NCBI RefSeq assembly: GCF_016863535.1
Contig: NZ_BOPB01000014.1
Span: forward strand, 186,001 to 250,000
Direction of reading: 5' to 3'
Source of the DNA: Micromonospora lutea
Lineage (GTDB): Bacteria; Actinomycetota; Actinomycetes; Mycobacteriales; Micromonosporaceae
DNA length: 64,000 nucleotides
Under the pieces are notes generated by a model. The model made no database searches. It saw nothing but the letters and a program-made list of their open reading frames with translations, and was not told where the DNA came from. Shown here one piece after another: positions 43,735 through 52,873 of this stretch. Position 1 is the stretch's first letter. The number at the start of each line of letters is the position of its first letter. Position numbers and translations under genes: made by a program.

Positions 43735-45348
43735 ATGAGCTCGCCAGGTTCCCTCGGTGCCGAACGGGCCGACGCCGTCGTCGTCGGTGCCGGACACAAC
43801 GGCCTGGTCGCCGCGAACCTGCTGGCCGACGCGGGTTGGGACGTGCTGGTGCTGGAGGCGACCGGCGTACCCGGCGGGGCGGTGCGTTCGGCGGAGGTGA
43901 CCGCGCCCGGGTACCTCAGCGACCTCTTCAGCTCGTTCTACCCGCTCGGCTTCGCCTCGCCGGTGCTGCGCGGGCTCGACCTGACCCGGTACGGGCTCAC
44001 CTGGCGGCACGCCCCCGACGTGCTGGCCCACCTGTTCCCCGACGACCGGGCCGCGGTGCTCAACCGCGACCCCACCGTCACGGCGGCGTCGCTGGAGACC
44101 TTCGCCCCCGGCGACGGTGAGCGCTGGCTGACCGCGTACGAGCAGTGGCAGCAGGTCGCCGACCCGATGCTGGAGTTGATCACCACTCCGTTCCCGCCGG
44201 TACGTGGTGGCCTGGGCCTGCTGCGCCGGCTGCGCGTCGGCGGCTCACTGCGGTTGGCCCGGCGGCTGGTGTTGCCGGTGAGTCGGCTCGGCGCGGAACT
44301 GTTCGCCGGTGCTGGCGGGACGGCGCTGCTGGCCGGGTGCGCCCTGCACACCGATCTGTCCACCGAGGAGGCCGGCTCCGGTGTCTACGGCTGGCTGCTC
44401 GCCATGCTCGGGCAGCAGGTCGGCTGGCCGGTCCCGGAGGGCGGTGCGCAGAAGATCACCGACGCGTTGGTGGCCCGGTTGACCGAGCGGGGCGGCCGGA
44501 TCCTCTACGGCGCTCGGGTGGAGCGTGTGCTGACCGCCCGGGGCCGGGCGGTGGGCGTACGCACGGTCGGTGGCACCAACTGGCGGGCCCGCCGCGCGGT
44601 GCTCGCCGACGTGCCCGCACCCGCGTTGTACCTGGATCTGGTCGGTCCCGCCGTGCTGCCGACGCGACTGGTGGCCGATCTGGAACACTTCCGCTGGGAC
44701 GGGTCCACGCTGAAGGTGGACTGGGCGCTGTCCGCCCCGATGCCCTGGACGAACCGTCAGCTGGCCACCGCCGGCACCGTGCACCTGAGGGCGGACCTCA
44801 ACGGGCTGACCGGGTACGCCGCCAGGTTGGCCCTGGGCGAGCTGCCACCCGATCCGTTCCTGCTGGTCGGGCAGATGTCGGTGGCCGATCCGAGTCACTC
44901 GCCGCCGGGTACCGAGTCGCTCTGGTCGTACACCCATCTGCCGTTTCGGCGTGACTGGCGGGCCGACGACATCATGGCCCATGTCGAGCGGATGGAGGCG
45001 GTGCTGGAGGCCGCCGCGCCCGGTTTCCGCAGCCTGGTGGTGGGCCGGCAGGTGGCCGGCCCGGCCGAGCTGGAGGAGGCCAACCCGAGCCTGGTCGGCG
45101 GCGCGCTGGGCGGCGGCACCGCCGCCCCCTACCAGCAGTTGTTCCTGCGGCCGGTACCCGGCCTCGGGCGCGCCGACACTCCGGTGGACCGGCTCTTCCT
45201 GGCCAGCGCGTCGGCGCACCCCGGCGGCGGGGTGCACGGGGCACCCGGCGCGAACGCCGCCCGCGCCGCCCTGGCCCGCGACCGGGCGCTCACCGGTGGG
45301 TTGTACCAACGGGCGATGGCCACCGCACACCGGGCCGTCTACGCGTGA
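43735..45348 (+). CDS. phytoene desaturase-like NAD(P)/FAD oxidoreductase
   Basis: A 537-residue flavoprotein of the carotenoid-desaturase/PYROXD2-like group. The FAD-binding motif is VVVGAGHNGLVAANLLADAGWDVLVLEA; then GVPGGAVRSAEVTAPGY and SSFYPLGFASPVLRGLDL; the C-terminal part has FLASASAHPGGGVHGAPGANAA, closing the FAD site. No other carotenoid gene is nearby, so a role outside pigment synthesis is likely. ATG at 43735 is 9 nt after the -10 of the SigB-type promoter. It converges on the mannosyltransferase gene with an 11-nt gap. Confidence 0.9.
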   Translation: MSSPGSLGAERADAVVVGAGHNGLVAANLLADAGWDVLVLEATGVPGGAVRSAEVTAPGYLSDLFSSFYPLGFASPVLRGLDLTRYGLTWRHAPDVLAHLFPDDRAAVLNRDPTVTAASLETFAPGDGERWLTAYEQWQQVADPMLELITTPFPPVRGGLGLLRRLRVGGSLRLARRLVLPVSRLGAELFAGAGGTALLAGCALHTDLSTEEAGSGVYGWLLAMLGQQVGWPVPEGGAQKITDALVARLTERGGRILYGARVERVLTARGRAVGVRTVGGTNWRARRAVLADVPAPALYLDLVGPAVLPTRLVADLEHFRWDGSTLKVDWALSAPMPWTNRQLATAGTVHLRADLNGLTGYAARLALGELPPDPFLLVGQMSVADPSHSPPGTESLWSYTHLPFRRDWRADDIMAHVERMEAVLEAAAPGFRSLVVGRQVAGPAELEEANPSLVGGALGGGTAAPYQQLFLRPVPGLGRADTPVDRLFLASASAHPGGGVHGAPGANAARAALARDRALTGGLYQRAMATAHRAVYA

Positions 45349-45359
45349 CGCCGGCCGGG

Positions 45360-46127
45360 TCAGGGCCCGATGTTGCGGTGCCGGGTACGAAGCTTGAACG
45401 GCATCAGAGCGCTTTCGATCTTGGTCGCGGTGGTCATCTTCGACGCACCGTCGCGCCGCTCCTCGAAGCGGATCGGCACCTCCAGGATGGTGTGCCCCAG
45501 CTTGGTGGCCAGGTAGTGCATCTCGACCTGGAAGCTGTAACCGTTGGACTGCACCCGCTCCAGACCGATGTCGCGCAACGCGTCGGCGCGCCAGATCTTG
45601 AAGCCGGCGGTGAGGTCCCGGATCCGTACCCGCAGCAGCGTGTGCACGTACAGGTTCGCCCAGCCACTGAGCGCGCGCCGGTACAGCGGCCAGTTCTCGT
45701 CCAGTTCGCCGCCCGGCACGTAGCGTGACCCGATGACCACGCCGGCCTGAGTGGACAGCAGAGCGCCGAGCATTCCCGGCAGCGCCTCCGGCGGGTGGGA
45801 CAGATCGGCGTCCATCTGGGCCACGTACTCGGCACCGCCGTCGAGGGCCCGGCCGATCCCGTCCACGTACGCCCGGCCGAGTCCCTCCTTGCCTGGCCGG
45901 TGCACGACCTCCACCCGCTCCGGATGCTCTATGGCGAGCTTGTCGGCGACTTCGCCGGTGCCGTCGGGGGAGTTGTCGTCGGCGACCAGGATCCTCAGGC
46001 CGGGAAGTGGCAGCGCGACGAGACGCTCGACCAGCAGCGGCAGGTTGCCAGCCTCGTTGTAGGTCGGGACCACGACGGTCAGGCGAACGTCCCGCCACGG
46101 CGAGGGTAACTGGACGGGTTCGATCAT
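45360..46127 (-). CDS. polyprenol-phosphate mannosyltransferase (GT2)
   Basis: A 255-residue GT2 enzyme that moves a sugar, usually mannose, from a nucleotide donor to polyprenyl phosphate on the inner face of the membrane, as in Ppm1/DPM1. Visible features are LTVVVPTYNEAGNLPLL, LVADDNSPDGTGE, the metal-binding MDADLSHPPEALP and GSRYVPGGELDENWPLYRRALS, with no C-terminal membrane domain. ATG at 46127 is chosen because GAGG lies about 9 nt upstream; ATG 46136 is next. Its position beside the heptose operon suggests a shared role in envelope glycans. Confidence 0.88.
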   Translation of the reverse strand: MIEPVQLPSPWRDVRLTVVVPTYNEAGNLPLLVERLVALPLPGLRILVADDNSPDGTGEVADKLAIEHPERVEVVHRPGKEGLGRAYVDGIGRALDGGAEYVAQMDADLSHPPEALPGMLGALLSTQAGVVIGSRYVPGGELDENWPLYRRALSGWANLYVHTLLRVRIRDLTAGFKIWRADALRDIGLERVQSNGYSFQVEMHYLATKLGHTILEVPIRFEERRDGASKMTTATKIESALMPFKLRTRHRNIGP

Positions 46128-46219
46128 GGGGGACATCCTCGGTCTGCGGACAGGGCTACCGAGAGCGTAGCTACTTGTCCCTTCCGGGGGGAAATGGCCT
46201 CCGGCCGCTGGCGCCCCGG

Positions 46220-46666
46220 TCAGTCCGGTGTCTTCTGCCGGCGGGCGATGTCGGAGAGCCGGTTCAGGGTCTCCTTGTTGCGTTGGTGCAGCACCAGGTC
46301 GTTGACTTTGGTGCGAATCCAGCGCAGCGGTCCGGCGGCGAAGTCCTCGGCCAGCGTCACCCGGGTGGCGTCCGTGCCGACCGGCTCCAGGGTGAAGACC
46401 ACCACCGCCTCCCCGGCCGGCCAGAGTTGGACGCGGAGCACCAGCTTGCGCTCCGGTTCGCAGGCCAGCACCGTCGAGCAGTCCTCCAGGGAGAACGGCC
46501 AGGGGCCGGCCCGGTGGTAGAGCCGGGTGCCGACCCGGGGCCAGTCCGCGTCCACGTCGCGCATGTGGGCGGTGCCCACCACCCAGTCGCTGTAGGTCCA
46601 TCCGTCCGCCAGCACCGCCCACACCTGCCGGGCCGGCGCCTCGATCACTCGCTCCACAACCGCCAC
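46220..46666 (-). CDS. SRPBCC-family protein
   Basis: A 148-residue START-like fold protein, beginning VAVVERVIEAPARQVWAVLADGWTYSDWVVGTAHMRDVDADWP and ending in a basic helix (KVNDLVLHQRNKETLNRLSDIARR). A hydrophobic ligand is expected but unknown. GTG at 46666 is supported by the promoter at 46676-46701, whose -10 ends 9 nt upstream. It precedes the mannosyltransferase by 92 bp on the same strand. Confidence 0.8.
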   Translation of the reverse strand: MAVVERVIEAPARQVWAVLADGWTYSDWVVGTAHMRDVDADWPRVGTRLYHRAGPWPFSLEDCSTVLACEPERKLVLRVQLWPAGEAVVVFTLEPVGTDATRVTLAEDFAAGPLRWIRTKVNDLVLHQRNKETLNRLSDIARRQKTPD

Positions 46667-46675
46667 CGCCCTTCG

Positions 46676-46701
46676 GTACCCGGCCCACGGCGGCTGCTAA
46701 C
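46676..46701 (-). promoter_or_regulatory. SigB-type promoter GTTA-N16-GGGTAC for the SRPBCC gene
   Basis: On the minus strand, GTTA at 46701-46698, a 16-nt spacer and GGGTAC at 46681-46676, ending 9 nt before GTG 46666. Confidence 0.6.
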
Positions 46702-46712
46702 GGTGCGGCCGG

Positions 46713-46738
46713 GTTAGCTTCTCGGCGACCGCGGGTAA
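46713..46738 (+). promoter_or_regulatory. candidate SigB-type promoter GTTA-N16-GGGTAA for the heptose operon
   Basis: GTTA at 46713-46716, a 16-nt spacer and GGGTAA at 46733-46738. It would leave a leader of about 140 nt before GTG 46885, so it is weaker than the others. Confidence 0.35.
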
Positions 46739-46884
46739 GGCCACCGCGGGCGGCCGTGCGAGATGCCGCCCGGTGCGCGGTGTCGTCGACCGGGTCGCCG
46801 GTGACGTTTACTCACCGGGGCGCAGGGAACCCGCCGCCCGTGCGACAGGATCAGGGGGAGCCGGGTCAGCGCAGGTCAGCGAGG

Positions 46885-48597
46885 GTGCTGGCCGATGCCG
46901 ACCGGGCCGTGTCCCGTCCCGTCCTGTTCGACGCGGTGCTGCTGGACCGCGACGGCACCCTGGTCGAGGACGTGCCGTACAACTCGGATCCGGACAAGGT
47001 GCGACCGGTGCCGGGAGCCCGCGCGGCGCTGGACCGGCTGCGGGCGGCCGGGCTGAAGCTCGCCGTGGTGACCAACCAGTCCGGGTTGGCCCGGGGGCTG
47101 TTCACCGAGCGGCAGTTGCACCAGGTGCACCGCCGGATCGAGGCGCTGCTCGGCCCGTTCGACTCCTGGCAGGTGTGTCCCCACGACGACGGGGACGACT
47201 GTACGTGTCGCAAACCGAGACCGGGCCTGGTGCACGCCGCCGCCCGGGAACTGGGCACCGTACCCACCCGCTGCGTCATGATCGGTGACATCGGCCGCGA
47301 CGTCACGGCGGCGCTGGCCGCCGGTGCGGCCGGCATCCTGGTCCCGACGCCGGTGACCCGCGCCGAGGAGGTGGCGGCCGCCCCCTGGGTCGCCGCCGAC
47401 CTGTCCTCGGCCGTGGCGGAGATCCTTCGACGTCAGGCCGCCCTCAGCCCGGCGGAGCCGATGTCGGTCGGCAGCCGAGCCGGTCCCACGGATGCCCGGC
47501 GCGCCCACGCGGGACGCGGTCGCACGGTGCTGGTGGTGCGCTCGGACTCGGCGGGGGACGTGCTGGTGACCGGACCGGGTATCCGGGCGGTCGCCGCCGG
47601 GGCCGAGCGGGTGGTGCTGCTCTGCGGGCCCCGGGGACGGGCCGCCGCCGACCTGCTGCCCGGGGTCGACGAGGTGGTCGAGCACCGGCTGCCCTGGATC
47701 GACCCGGCCCCCGCGCCGGTGGATCCGCAGGAGATGGCCACCCTGGTCGCCCGGCTGGCGGCGGTGGCCGCCGACGAGGCGGTCATCTTCACCTCGTTCC
47801 ACCAGTCGCCGCTGCCGTTGGCTCTGCTGCTGCGGATGGCCGGGGTCGCCCGGATCGCGGCGATCAGCGACGACTACCCCGGCAGCCTGCTGGACGTGCG
47901 ACACCGGGTGCCGGTCGGGGTGCCGGAGGCTGAGCGGGCGCTCTCGCTGGCCGCCGCCGCGGGCTTTGCGCTCGGCGATGGCGACGAACCGCACCTGCGA
48001 CTGCGCCCGGTACCGCCGGCACCGCCCGAGGCCGGCGAACCGGGCTACGTGGTGCTGCATCCCGGCTCGGCGGCCCCGGCCCGGGGTTGCCCGCCCGAAC
48101 TGGCCGAACGGATCGCCGACGAGCTGAGCGCCGCCGGCCACCAGGTGGTGGTCACCGGTGGTCCGCACGAGCGGGACCTCACCGCGCGGGTCGCCGGGCG
48201 GCACTGCCGGGACCTCGGCGGCCGTACCGGCCTGGCCGAGCTGGCCGGGATCGTGGCCGCCGCCGGTGCGGTGGTGGTCGGCAACACCGGGCCGGCGCAT
48301 CTGGCCGCCGCGTACGGCGTGCCGGTGGTCAGCCTCTTCGCGCCCACCGTCCCGTTCGGGCAGTGGGGGCCGTGGCGGGTGCCGACGGTACGCCTCGGCG
48401 ACGCCACCGCCGCCTGCCGCGACACCCGGGCCGCGCGGTGTCCGGTACCCGGGCATCCCTGCCTCAGCAATGTCGAGCCCGGTGCCGTCCTGGACGCGTT
48501 GCGACTGCTGGGTGTGCCGCCGGACCGGTCGCCCACCGGGCCGACCAGATCGTCGGCACCCGAGGTGGCCACCGTCGGCGGTGGGGGCGTCCGATGA
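46885..48597 (+). CDS. GmhB-like HAD phosphatase fused to a GT9 heptosyltransferase-like domain
   Basis: A 570-residue two-domain protein. The first 180 residues match D,D-heptose 1,7-bisphosphate phosphatase: LLDRDGTLVEDVPYN (Asp21, Asp23), VTNQSGLARG, the zinc loop CPHDDGDDCTCRKPRPG (Cys98, His100, Cys106, Cys108) and MIGDIGRD. The second part (about 210-545) is a GT9 domain like ADP-heptose:LPS heptosyltransferase: VLVVRSDSAGDVLVTGPGIRAV, VVLHPGSAAPARGCP, and VVVGNTGPAHLAAAYGVPVV. So one chain would make heptose 1-phosphate and transfer heptose. The start is uncertain; GTG 46909 is also possible. It overlaps the next gene by 4 nt. Confidence 0.88.
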   Translation: MLADADRAVSRPVLFDAVLLDRDGTLVEDVPYNSDPDKVRPVPGARAALDRLRAAGLKLAVVTNQSGLARGLFTERQLHQVHRRIEALLGPFDSWQVCPHDDGDDCTCRKPRPGLVHAAARELGTVPTRCVMIGDIGRDVTAALAAGAAGILVPTPVTRAEEVAAAPWVAADLSSAVAEILRRQAALSPAEPMSVGSRAGPTDARRAHAGRGRTVLVVRSDSAGDVLVTGPGIRAVAAGAERVVLLCGPRGRAAADLLPGVDEVVEHRLPWIDPAPAPVDPQEMATLVARLAAVAADEAVIFTSFHQSPLPLALLLRMAGVARIAAISDDYPGSLLDVRHRVPVGVPEAERALSLAAAAGFALGDGDEPHLRLRPVPPAPPEAGEPGYVVLHPGSAAPARGCPPELAERIADELSAAGHQVVVTGGPHERDLTARVAGRHCRDLGGRTGLAELAGIVAAAGAVVVGNTGPAHLAAAYGVPVVSLFAPTVPFGQWGPWRVPTVRLGDATAACRDTRAARCPVPGHPCLSNVEPGAVLDALRLLGVPPDRSPTGPTRSSAPEVATVGGGGVR

Positions 48598-49565
48598 ACA
48601 TCCTGCTCTGGCACGTGCACGGTTCCTGGACCACCTCGTTCGTGCACGGAAAGCACCGCTACCTGATTCCGGCCACTCCCGACCGGGGGCCGTACGGGCT
48701 GGGCCGTGCCCGGACGTACACCTGGCCGGAGAGCGCCGCGGAGGTGAGCCCGGAGCAGTTGCGTGACGCCGAGGTCGACCTGGTGATCCTGCAACGCCCC
48801 GAGGAACTCGACCTGGCGCAGGAGTGGCTCGGTCGCCGGCCCGGTCGGGACCTGCCGGCGATCTACGTGGAGCACAACACGCCGAAGGACGGCCAGGTCC
48901 CCGACAGCCGCCACCCGATGGCCGACCGGGACGATCTGCTCATCGCCCACGTGACCGCCTTCAACGAGCTGTTCTGGGACACCGGCGCCACCCGTACCAC
49001 CGTCGTCGACCACGGCATCGTGACACCGGCGGTGACCTGGACCGGAGAACTCGACCGGTTGGCCGTCGTGATCAACGAGCCGGTACGTCGCTGGCGGGTC
49101 ACCGGCACCGACCTGCTGCCCCGGTTCGCCGAGATCGCCCCGTTGGACGTCTTCGGCATGAAGGTGGCCGGGTTGGCGGAGCACCTCGGTCTGCCGGCCG
49201 ACCGGGTGACCAGCCACGACGACGTGCCGCAACACCGGATGCACGCCGAGCTGGCGCGCCGCCGGGCGTACCTGCACCTCTGCCGGTGGACGTCGCTGGG
49301 GTTGAGCCTGATCGAGGCGATGACGATGGGCATGCCGGTGGTGGCGCTGGCCACCACCGAAGCGGTGATGGCGGTGCCGCCGGGTGCCGGCGCCCTCTCC
49401 ACCCGGGTGGACGCGCTGCTGGAGGCCGCGAGCCGGTTCGTCGCGGAACCGCAGCGGGCGCGCCGGGCGGGTGCCGAGGCGCGCGTCGCCGCCCGCGAAC
49501 GGTACGGCCTCGACCGTTTCCTCACCGACTGGGACCGGCTGCTGGAGGAGGAAGTATGCGGATAG
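48594..49565 (+). CDS. glycosyltransferase (GT-B type), heptose operon
   Basis: A 323-residue glycosyltransferase. It starts MNILLWHVHGSWTTSFVHGKHRYLIP; the C-terminal GT1/4-like part has LHLCRWTSLGLSLIEAMTMGMPVVALATTE, with the E-x7-E-type sugar-nucleotide contact region, and VEHNTPKDGQVPD in the middle. Donor and acceptor are unknown. It begins within the ATGA overlap with the upstream gene and overlaps the next gene by 10 nt, so it is translated in the same coupled operon. Confidence 0.82.
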   Translation: MNILLWHVHGSWTTSFVHGKHRYLIPATPDRGPYGLGRARTYTWPESAAEVSPEQLRDAEVDLVILQRPEELDLAQEWLGRRPGRDLPAIYVEHNTPKDGQVPDSRHPMADRDDLLIAHVTAFNELFWDTGATRTTVVDHGIVTPAVTWTGELDRLAVVINEPVRRWRVTGTDLLPRFAEIAPLDVFGMKVAGLAEHLGLPADRVTSHDDVPQHRMHAELARRRAYLHLCRWTSLGLSLIEAMTMGMPVVALATTEAVMAVPPGAGALSTRVDALLEAASRFVAEPQRARRAGAEARVAARERYGLDRFLTDWDRLLEEEVCG

Positions 49566-50773
49566 CGATGATCTCGGAGCACGCCAGCCCGCTCGCCATC
49601 CTGGGCGGCGAGGACGCCGGTGGCCAGAACACGCACGTCGCGGAACTCTCCGCCGCGCTCGTCGCCGCCGGGCACGACGTGCGGGTCTACACCCGCCGCG
49701 ACGCCGTGGACCTTCCGGTGACCGTACGCAGTCCGGACGGCTACCACGTGGTGCACGTCCCGGCGGGGCCGGCCGAGCCGTTGGCGAAGGACGCGCTGCT
49801 GCCCCACATGCGTCCGTTCGGCGCCTGGCTGATCGACCGGTGGCGGGGCGGCGACTGGGCCCCCGAGGTGATCCACGCGCACTTCTGGATGAGTGGGCTG
49901 GCCGCGCTGGAGGCCGGCCGGCGCACCGGGGTACCGGTGGTGCAGACGTATCACGCGCTCGGCACGGTGAAGCGTCGCCACCAGGGCGTGCAGGACACCA
50001 GCCCGGCCCGGCGGATCGGCTACGAGCGCCACCTGGGCTGTTCGGTGGACCGGGTGATCGCGCAGTGCCGCGACGAGGTCGGTGAGCTGGTCCGGATGGG
50101 CGTCCCACGCACGGCGATGACGGTGATCCCGTCCGGTGTCAACCTCGCCACCTTCGCTCCGCTGGGCCCGGCCACCGAGCGGGAGCCCGGCCGCGCCCGG
50201 ATCCTCACCGTGGGACGGCTGGTGGAACGCAAGGGCTTCCAGACGGTGGTCCGGGCGATGGCGCACGTACCGGAGGCCGAGTGCGTGGTGGTCGGTGGCC
50301 CGCCGGCCGGTCTGCTGGAGACCGATCCGTACGCCCGACGGCTGCGGGCGCTCGCCGGTAGCTGCGGCGTCGCCGACCGGGTCCGACTGGTCGGCGCGGT
50401 GCCCCGGGAGGAGATGGGCCGCTGGTACCGCTCGGCGGACATCCTGGTGGCGGCGCCCTGGTACGAGCCGTTCGGGTTGACCCCGCTGGAGGCGATGGCG
50501 TGCGGGGTGCCCGTGGTGGCCACCGCCGTGGGCGGGCTACGTGACACGGTGGTCGACGGCGTGACCGGGGACCTGGTGCCGGCGCGGGATCCGCGCGCGC
50601 TGGGAGAGGCGCTGCGGGCACTGCTCGACGACCGGATCCGTCGGTTCGCGTACGCGGGTGCGGCGCGTGCCCGGGCCCGCCGGCACTACTCGTGGGCGGT
50701 CACCGCCCAGCGCCTCGCCGAGGTGTACGGCGAGGTCGCCGCCGTGCACCGACCGACCCGGGTGGTGGCCTGA
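49556..50773 (+). CDS. GT4 glycosyltransferase, heptose operon
   Basis: A 405-residue GT4 enzyme of the MshA/sucrose-phosphate-synthase-like type. Visible: MRIAMISEHASPLAILGGEDAGGQNTHVAELSAAL (nucleotide-sugar loop), TYHALG, VIPSGVNLATFAPL, GRLVERKGFQT, and the C-terminal EPFGLTPLEAMACGVPVVATAVGGL donor-binding motif. The first two amino acids of the conserved start confirm ATG 49556, inside the end of the previous gene. It ends with TGATG, sharing a base with the gmhA-like start. Confidence 0.9.
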   Translation: MRIAMISEHASPLAILGGEDAGGQNTHVAELSAALVAAGHDVRVYTRRDAVDLPVTVRSPDGYHVVHVPAGPAEPLAKDALLPHMRPFGAWLIDRWRGGDWAPEVIHAHFWMSGLAALEAGRRTGVPVVQTYHALGTVKRRHQGVQDTSPARRIGYERHLGCSVDRVIAQCRDEVGELVRMGVPRTAMTVIPSGVNLATFAPLGPATEREPGRARILTVGRLVERKGFQTVVRAMAHVPEAECVVVGGPPAGLLETDPYARRLRALAGSCGVADRVRLVGAVPREEMGRWYRSADILVAAPWYEPFGLTPLEAMACGVPVVATAVGGLRDTVVDGVTGDLVPARDPRALGEALRALLDDRIRRFAYAGAARARARRHYSWAVTAQRLAEVYGEVAAVHRPTRVVA

Positions 50774-51426
50774 TGAGTCTGCTCGACGCGCATCTGGCCC
50801 ACCTGACCGCGGCGCTGCCGCCGTTCCGACGCTGTGAGCCGCTGCTCGCCCGGTGGGGCGCGACGCTGGCCCGACGACTCACCGACGGCGGTCGGCTGCT
50901 CGTGGCCGGCAACGGTGGCAGCGCTGCCGAGGCGCAGCATCTGACCGCCGAGCTGGTCGGCAAGCTCCGCGACGACCGCCAGCCGTTGTCCGCCATCGCG
51001 CTGCACGCCGAGACGTCGGCGTTGACCGCGATCGGCAACGACTACGGCTACGCGGAGGTCTTCGCCCGGCAGGTCCGCGCGCACGGCCGTCCCGACGACG
51101 TGCTGTTGCTGCTGTCCACCAGTGGCGGCAGCGGCAACCTGCTTGCCGCCGCGCGGGCCGGCCAGGAGGCGGGACTGCGTTGCTGGGCGTTCACCGGGCC
51201 GACGCCGAACCCGCTCGCCGAGGCGTGTCACGAGGTGCTCGCCGTGGACTCCCCGGACACCCAGGTGGTCCAGGAGCTGCACCTGGTCTCCAGCCACCTG
51301 CTCTGCGAGTACGTCGAGCAGGCGATGGCGGAGCAGCTCGCACCGGCTGCCCCGGCGGCCGACGCGGTGCGGACCGGTGTCGAGGTGGTGCTGGACGGTG
51401 GTGCCGTGCGGCCGGTGCAGGCGTGA
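50773..51426 (+). CDS. gmhA: sedoheptulose 7-phosphate isomerase-like SIS protein
   Basis: A 217-residue SIS-domain protein of the phosphoheptose isomerase type, converting sedoheptulose 7-phosphate to D-glycero-D-manno-heptose 7-phosphate in the first heptose step. Motifs: LLVAGNGGSAAEAQHLTAELVGK (from residue 44), IGNDYGYAEVFARQV, LLLSTSGGSGNLLAAARAG and VDSPDTQVVQELHLVSSHLLCEYVE. The catalytic Glu and His of GmhA are expected in AEAQHLTAEL and QELHL, both present. ATG at 50773 is coupled to the GT4 stop. Confidence 0.87.
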   Translation: MSLLDAHLAHLTAALPPFRRCEPLLARWGATLARRLTDGGRLLVAGNGGSAAEAQHLTAELVGKLRDDRQPLSAIALHAETSALTAIGNDYGYAEVFARQVRAHGRPDDVLLLLSTSGGSGNLLAAARAGQEAGLRCWAFTGPTPNPLAEACHEVLAVDSPDTQVVQELHLVSSHLLCEYVEQAMAEQLAPAAPAADAVRTGVEVVLDGGAVRPVQA

Positions 51427-51436
51427 GGAGGCAAGC

Positions 51437-52873
51437 GTGACGGGACCCGTGGTGGTGGTCGGCGACACCCTGCTCGACCGGGACGTCGAGGGGGTGGTCA
51501 ACCGGCTCTGTCCGGATTCGCCGGTGCCGGTGCTCGACGAGATCGCGCACGTGGACCGGCCCGGAGGCGCGGGCCTCTCCGCCGTCTTCGCCGCCGCACA
51601 GGGTGCCGAGGTGGTCCTGGTGACCGCGCTGGCCGACGATGCCGGTGGGGCTCGGCTGAGTGTGCTGCTCGCCGCCGCCGGGGTGCAGGTGTACCCGTTG
51701 CGACTGGCCGGTGCGACCCCGGAGAAGATCCGGCTGCGGTCCGGGGGGCGGGTGCTGCTGCGTCACGACCGGGGTGGCGGGATGGGGGAGTCGGGGGAGC
51801 CGAGCGATGCGGTGCTGCGGGTCCTGGACCGGGCGTCGGTGGTGCTGGTCAGCGATTATGGCCGCGCGGTGGCGCGGCAGCCGGCGCTGCGGGCGGCGCT
51901 GACCTCGATCCGCGCCCCGCTGGTGTGGGACCCCCACCCCCGTGGGCCGGCCGCGGTACCGGGGGCGAACCTGGTCACCCCGAACGAGGCGGAGGTGCGG
52001 GAGCTGATGGAGGCGCCGGTCGGTGCCACCCGGCTGGCCACTGCCGCCGAGGGGGCGCAGCGGCTGCGGCAGCGGTGGCGGGCGGGGGCGGTCGCGGTGA
52101 CGCTCGGTGCCGACGGCGCGCTGCTCAGCCACGCCGCGTCGACACCGCTGATGGTGCCCGCCCCGGTGGCCGCCGAGGGAGACACCTGTGGCGCGGGCGA
52201 CCGGTTCGCCGTCGCCGCCGGCCTCGCCCTGGCCCGTGGCGCGCTGGTCTCCGAGGCGGTGCAGGAGGCGGTGGCGGAGGCTTCGGCGTACGTGGCGGAC
52301 GGTGGTGTGGCGACGGCCCTGCCGACGCCGGTGCGGCGTGCCCCGCAGGCGGTGCACGCCGCGGTCGCCGGCGACCGGGTGGGGGTGGCCGCGTCCGCTG
52401 CCGTGGTCGCCCGGGTCCGCGCCGCCGGTGGGACGGTCGTCGCGACCGGTGGTTGTTTCGACCTGTTGCACGCCGGCCACGTGGCGACGCTGCAGGCCGC
52501 CCGGCAGCTCGGTGACTGCCTGGTCGTGTGCCTCAACTCCGATGTCAGCGTCGCCGGGCTCAAGGGGCCGGACCGGCCGGTGATGCGCCAGGACGACCGG
52601 AGTCGCCTACTGGCCGCGCTGAGCTGTGTCGACGCGGTGATGATCTTCGACGAGCCGACGCCGGCGGCGGCGCTGTCCTGGCTACGCCCGGACATCTGGG
52701 TCAAGGGTGGCGACTATGCCACCGGCGGTGGTGCCGGTGACGGCCTCCCGGAGGCGGAGATCCTGCGTCGGTGGGGCGGTCACACGGTGGTGGTGCCCTA
52801 TCTGGACGGGCGCTCCACCACCGAGATGATCGCCGCGACGGCCAACCGCAACGTGCTGGAGGTGCGGCGGTGA
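51437..52873 (+). CDS. hldE: HldE-like heptose 7-phosphate kinase / 1-phosphate adenylyltransferase
   Basis: A 478-residue bifunctional enzyme. The PfkB/ribokinase-like domain (1-310) phosphorylates D-glycero-D-manno-heptose 7-phosphate at C1; it has LVTPNEAEVREL and EGDTCGAGDRFAVAAG (catalytic GAGD at 252-255). The C-terminal nucleotidyltransferase domain (325-478) has TGGCFDLLHAGHVATLQAAR (HAGH at 345-348), then CLNSDVSVAGLKGPDRPV and DRSRLLAALSCVDAV, and would make the NDP-heptose, ADP-heptose if it follows HldE. GTG at 51437 follows GAGGAGG. The order kinase-adenylyltransferase is the same as in Gram-negative HldE. Confidence 0.9.
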   Translation: MTGPVVVVGDTLLDRDVEGVVNRLCPDSPVPVLDEIAHVDRPGGAGLSAVFAAAQGAEVVLVTALADDAGGARLSVLLAAAGVQVYPLRLAGATPEKIRLRSGGRVLLRHDRGGGMGESGEPSDAVLRVLDRASVVLVSDYGRAVARQPALRAALTSIRAPLVWDPHPRGPAAVPGANLVTPNEAEVRELMEAPVGATRLATAAEGAQRLRQRWRAGAVAVTLGADGALLSHAASTPLMVPAPVAAEGDTCGAGDRFAVAAGLALARGALVSEAVQEAVAEASAYVADGGVATALPTPVRRAPQAVHAAVAGDRVGVAASAAVVARVRAAGGTVVATGGCFDLLHAGHVATLQAARQLGDCLVVCLNSDVSVAGLKGPDRPVMRQDDRSRLLAALSCVDAVMIFDEPTPAAALSWLRPDIWVKGGDYATGGGAGDGLPEAEILRRWGGHTVVVPYLDGRSTTEMIAATANRNVLEVRR

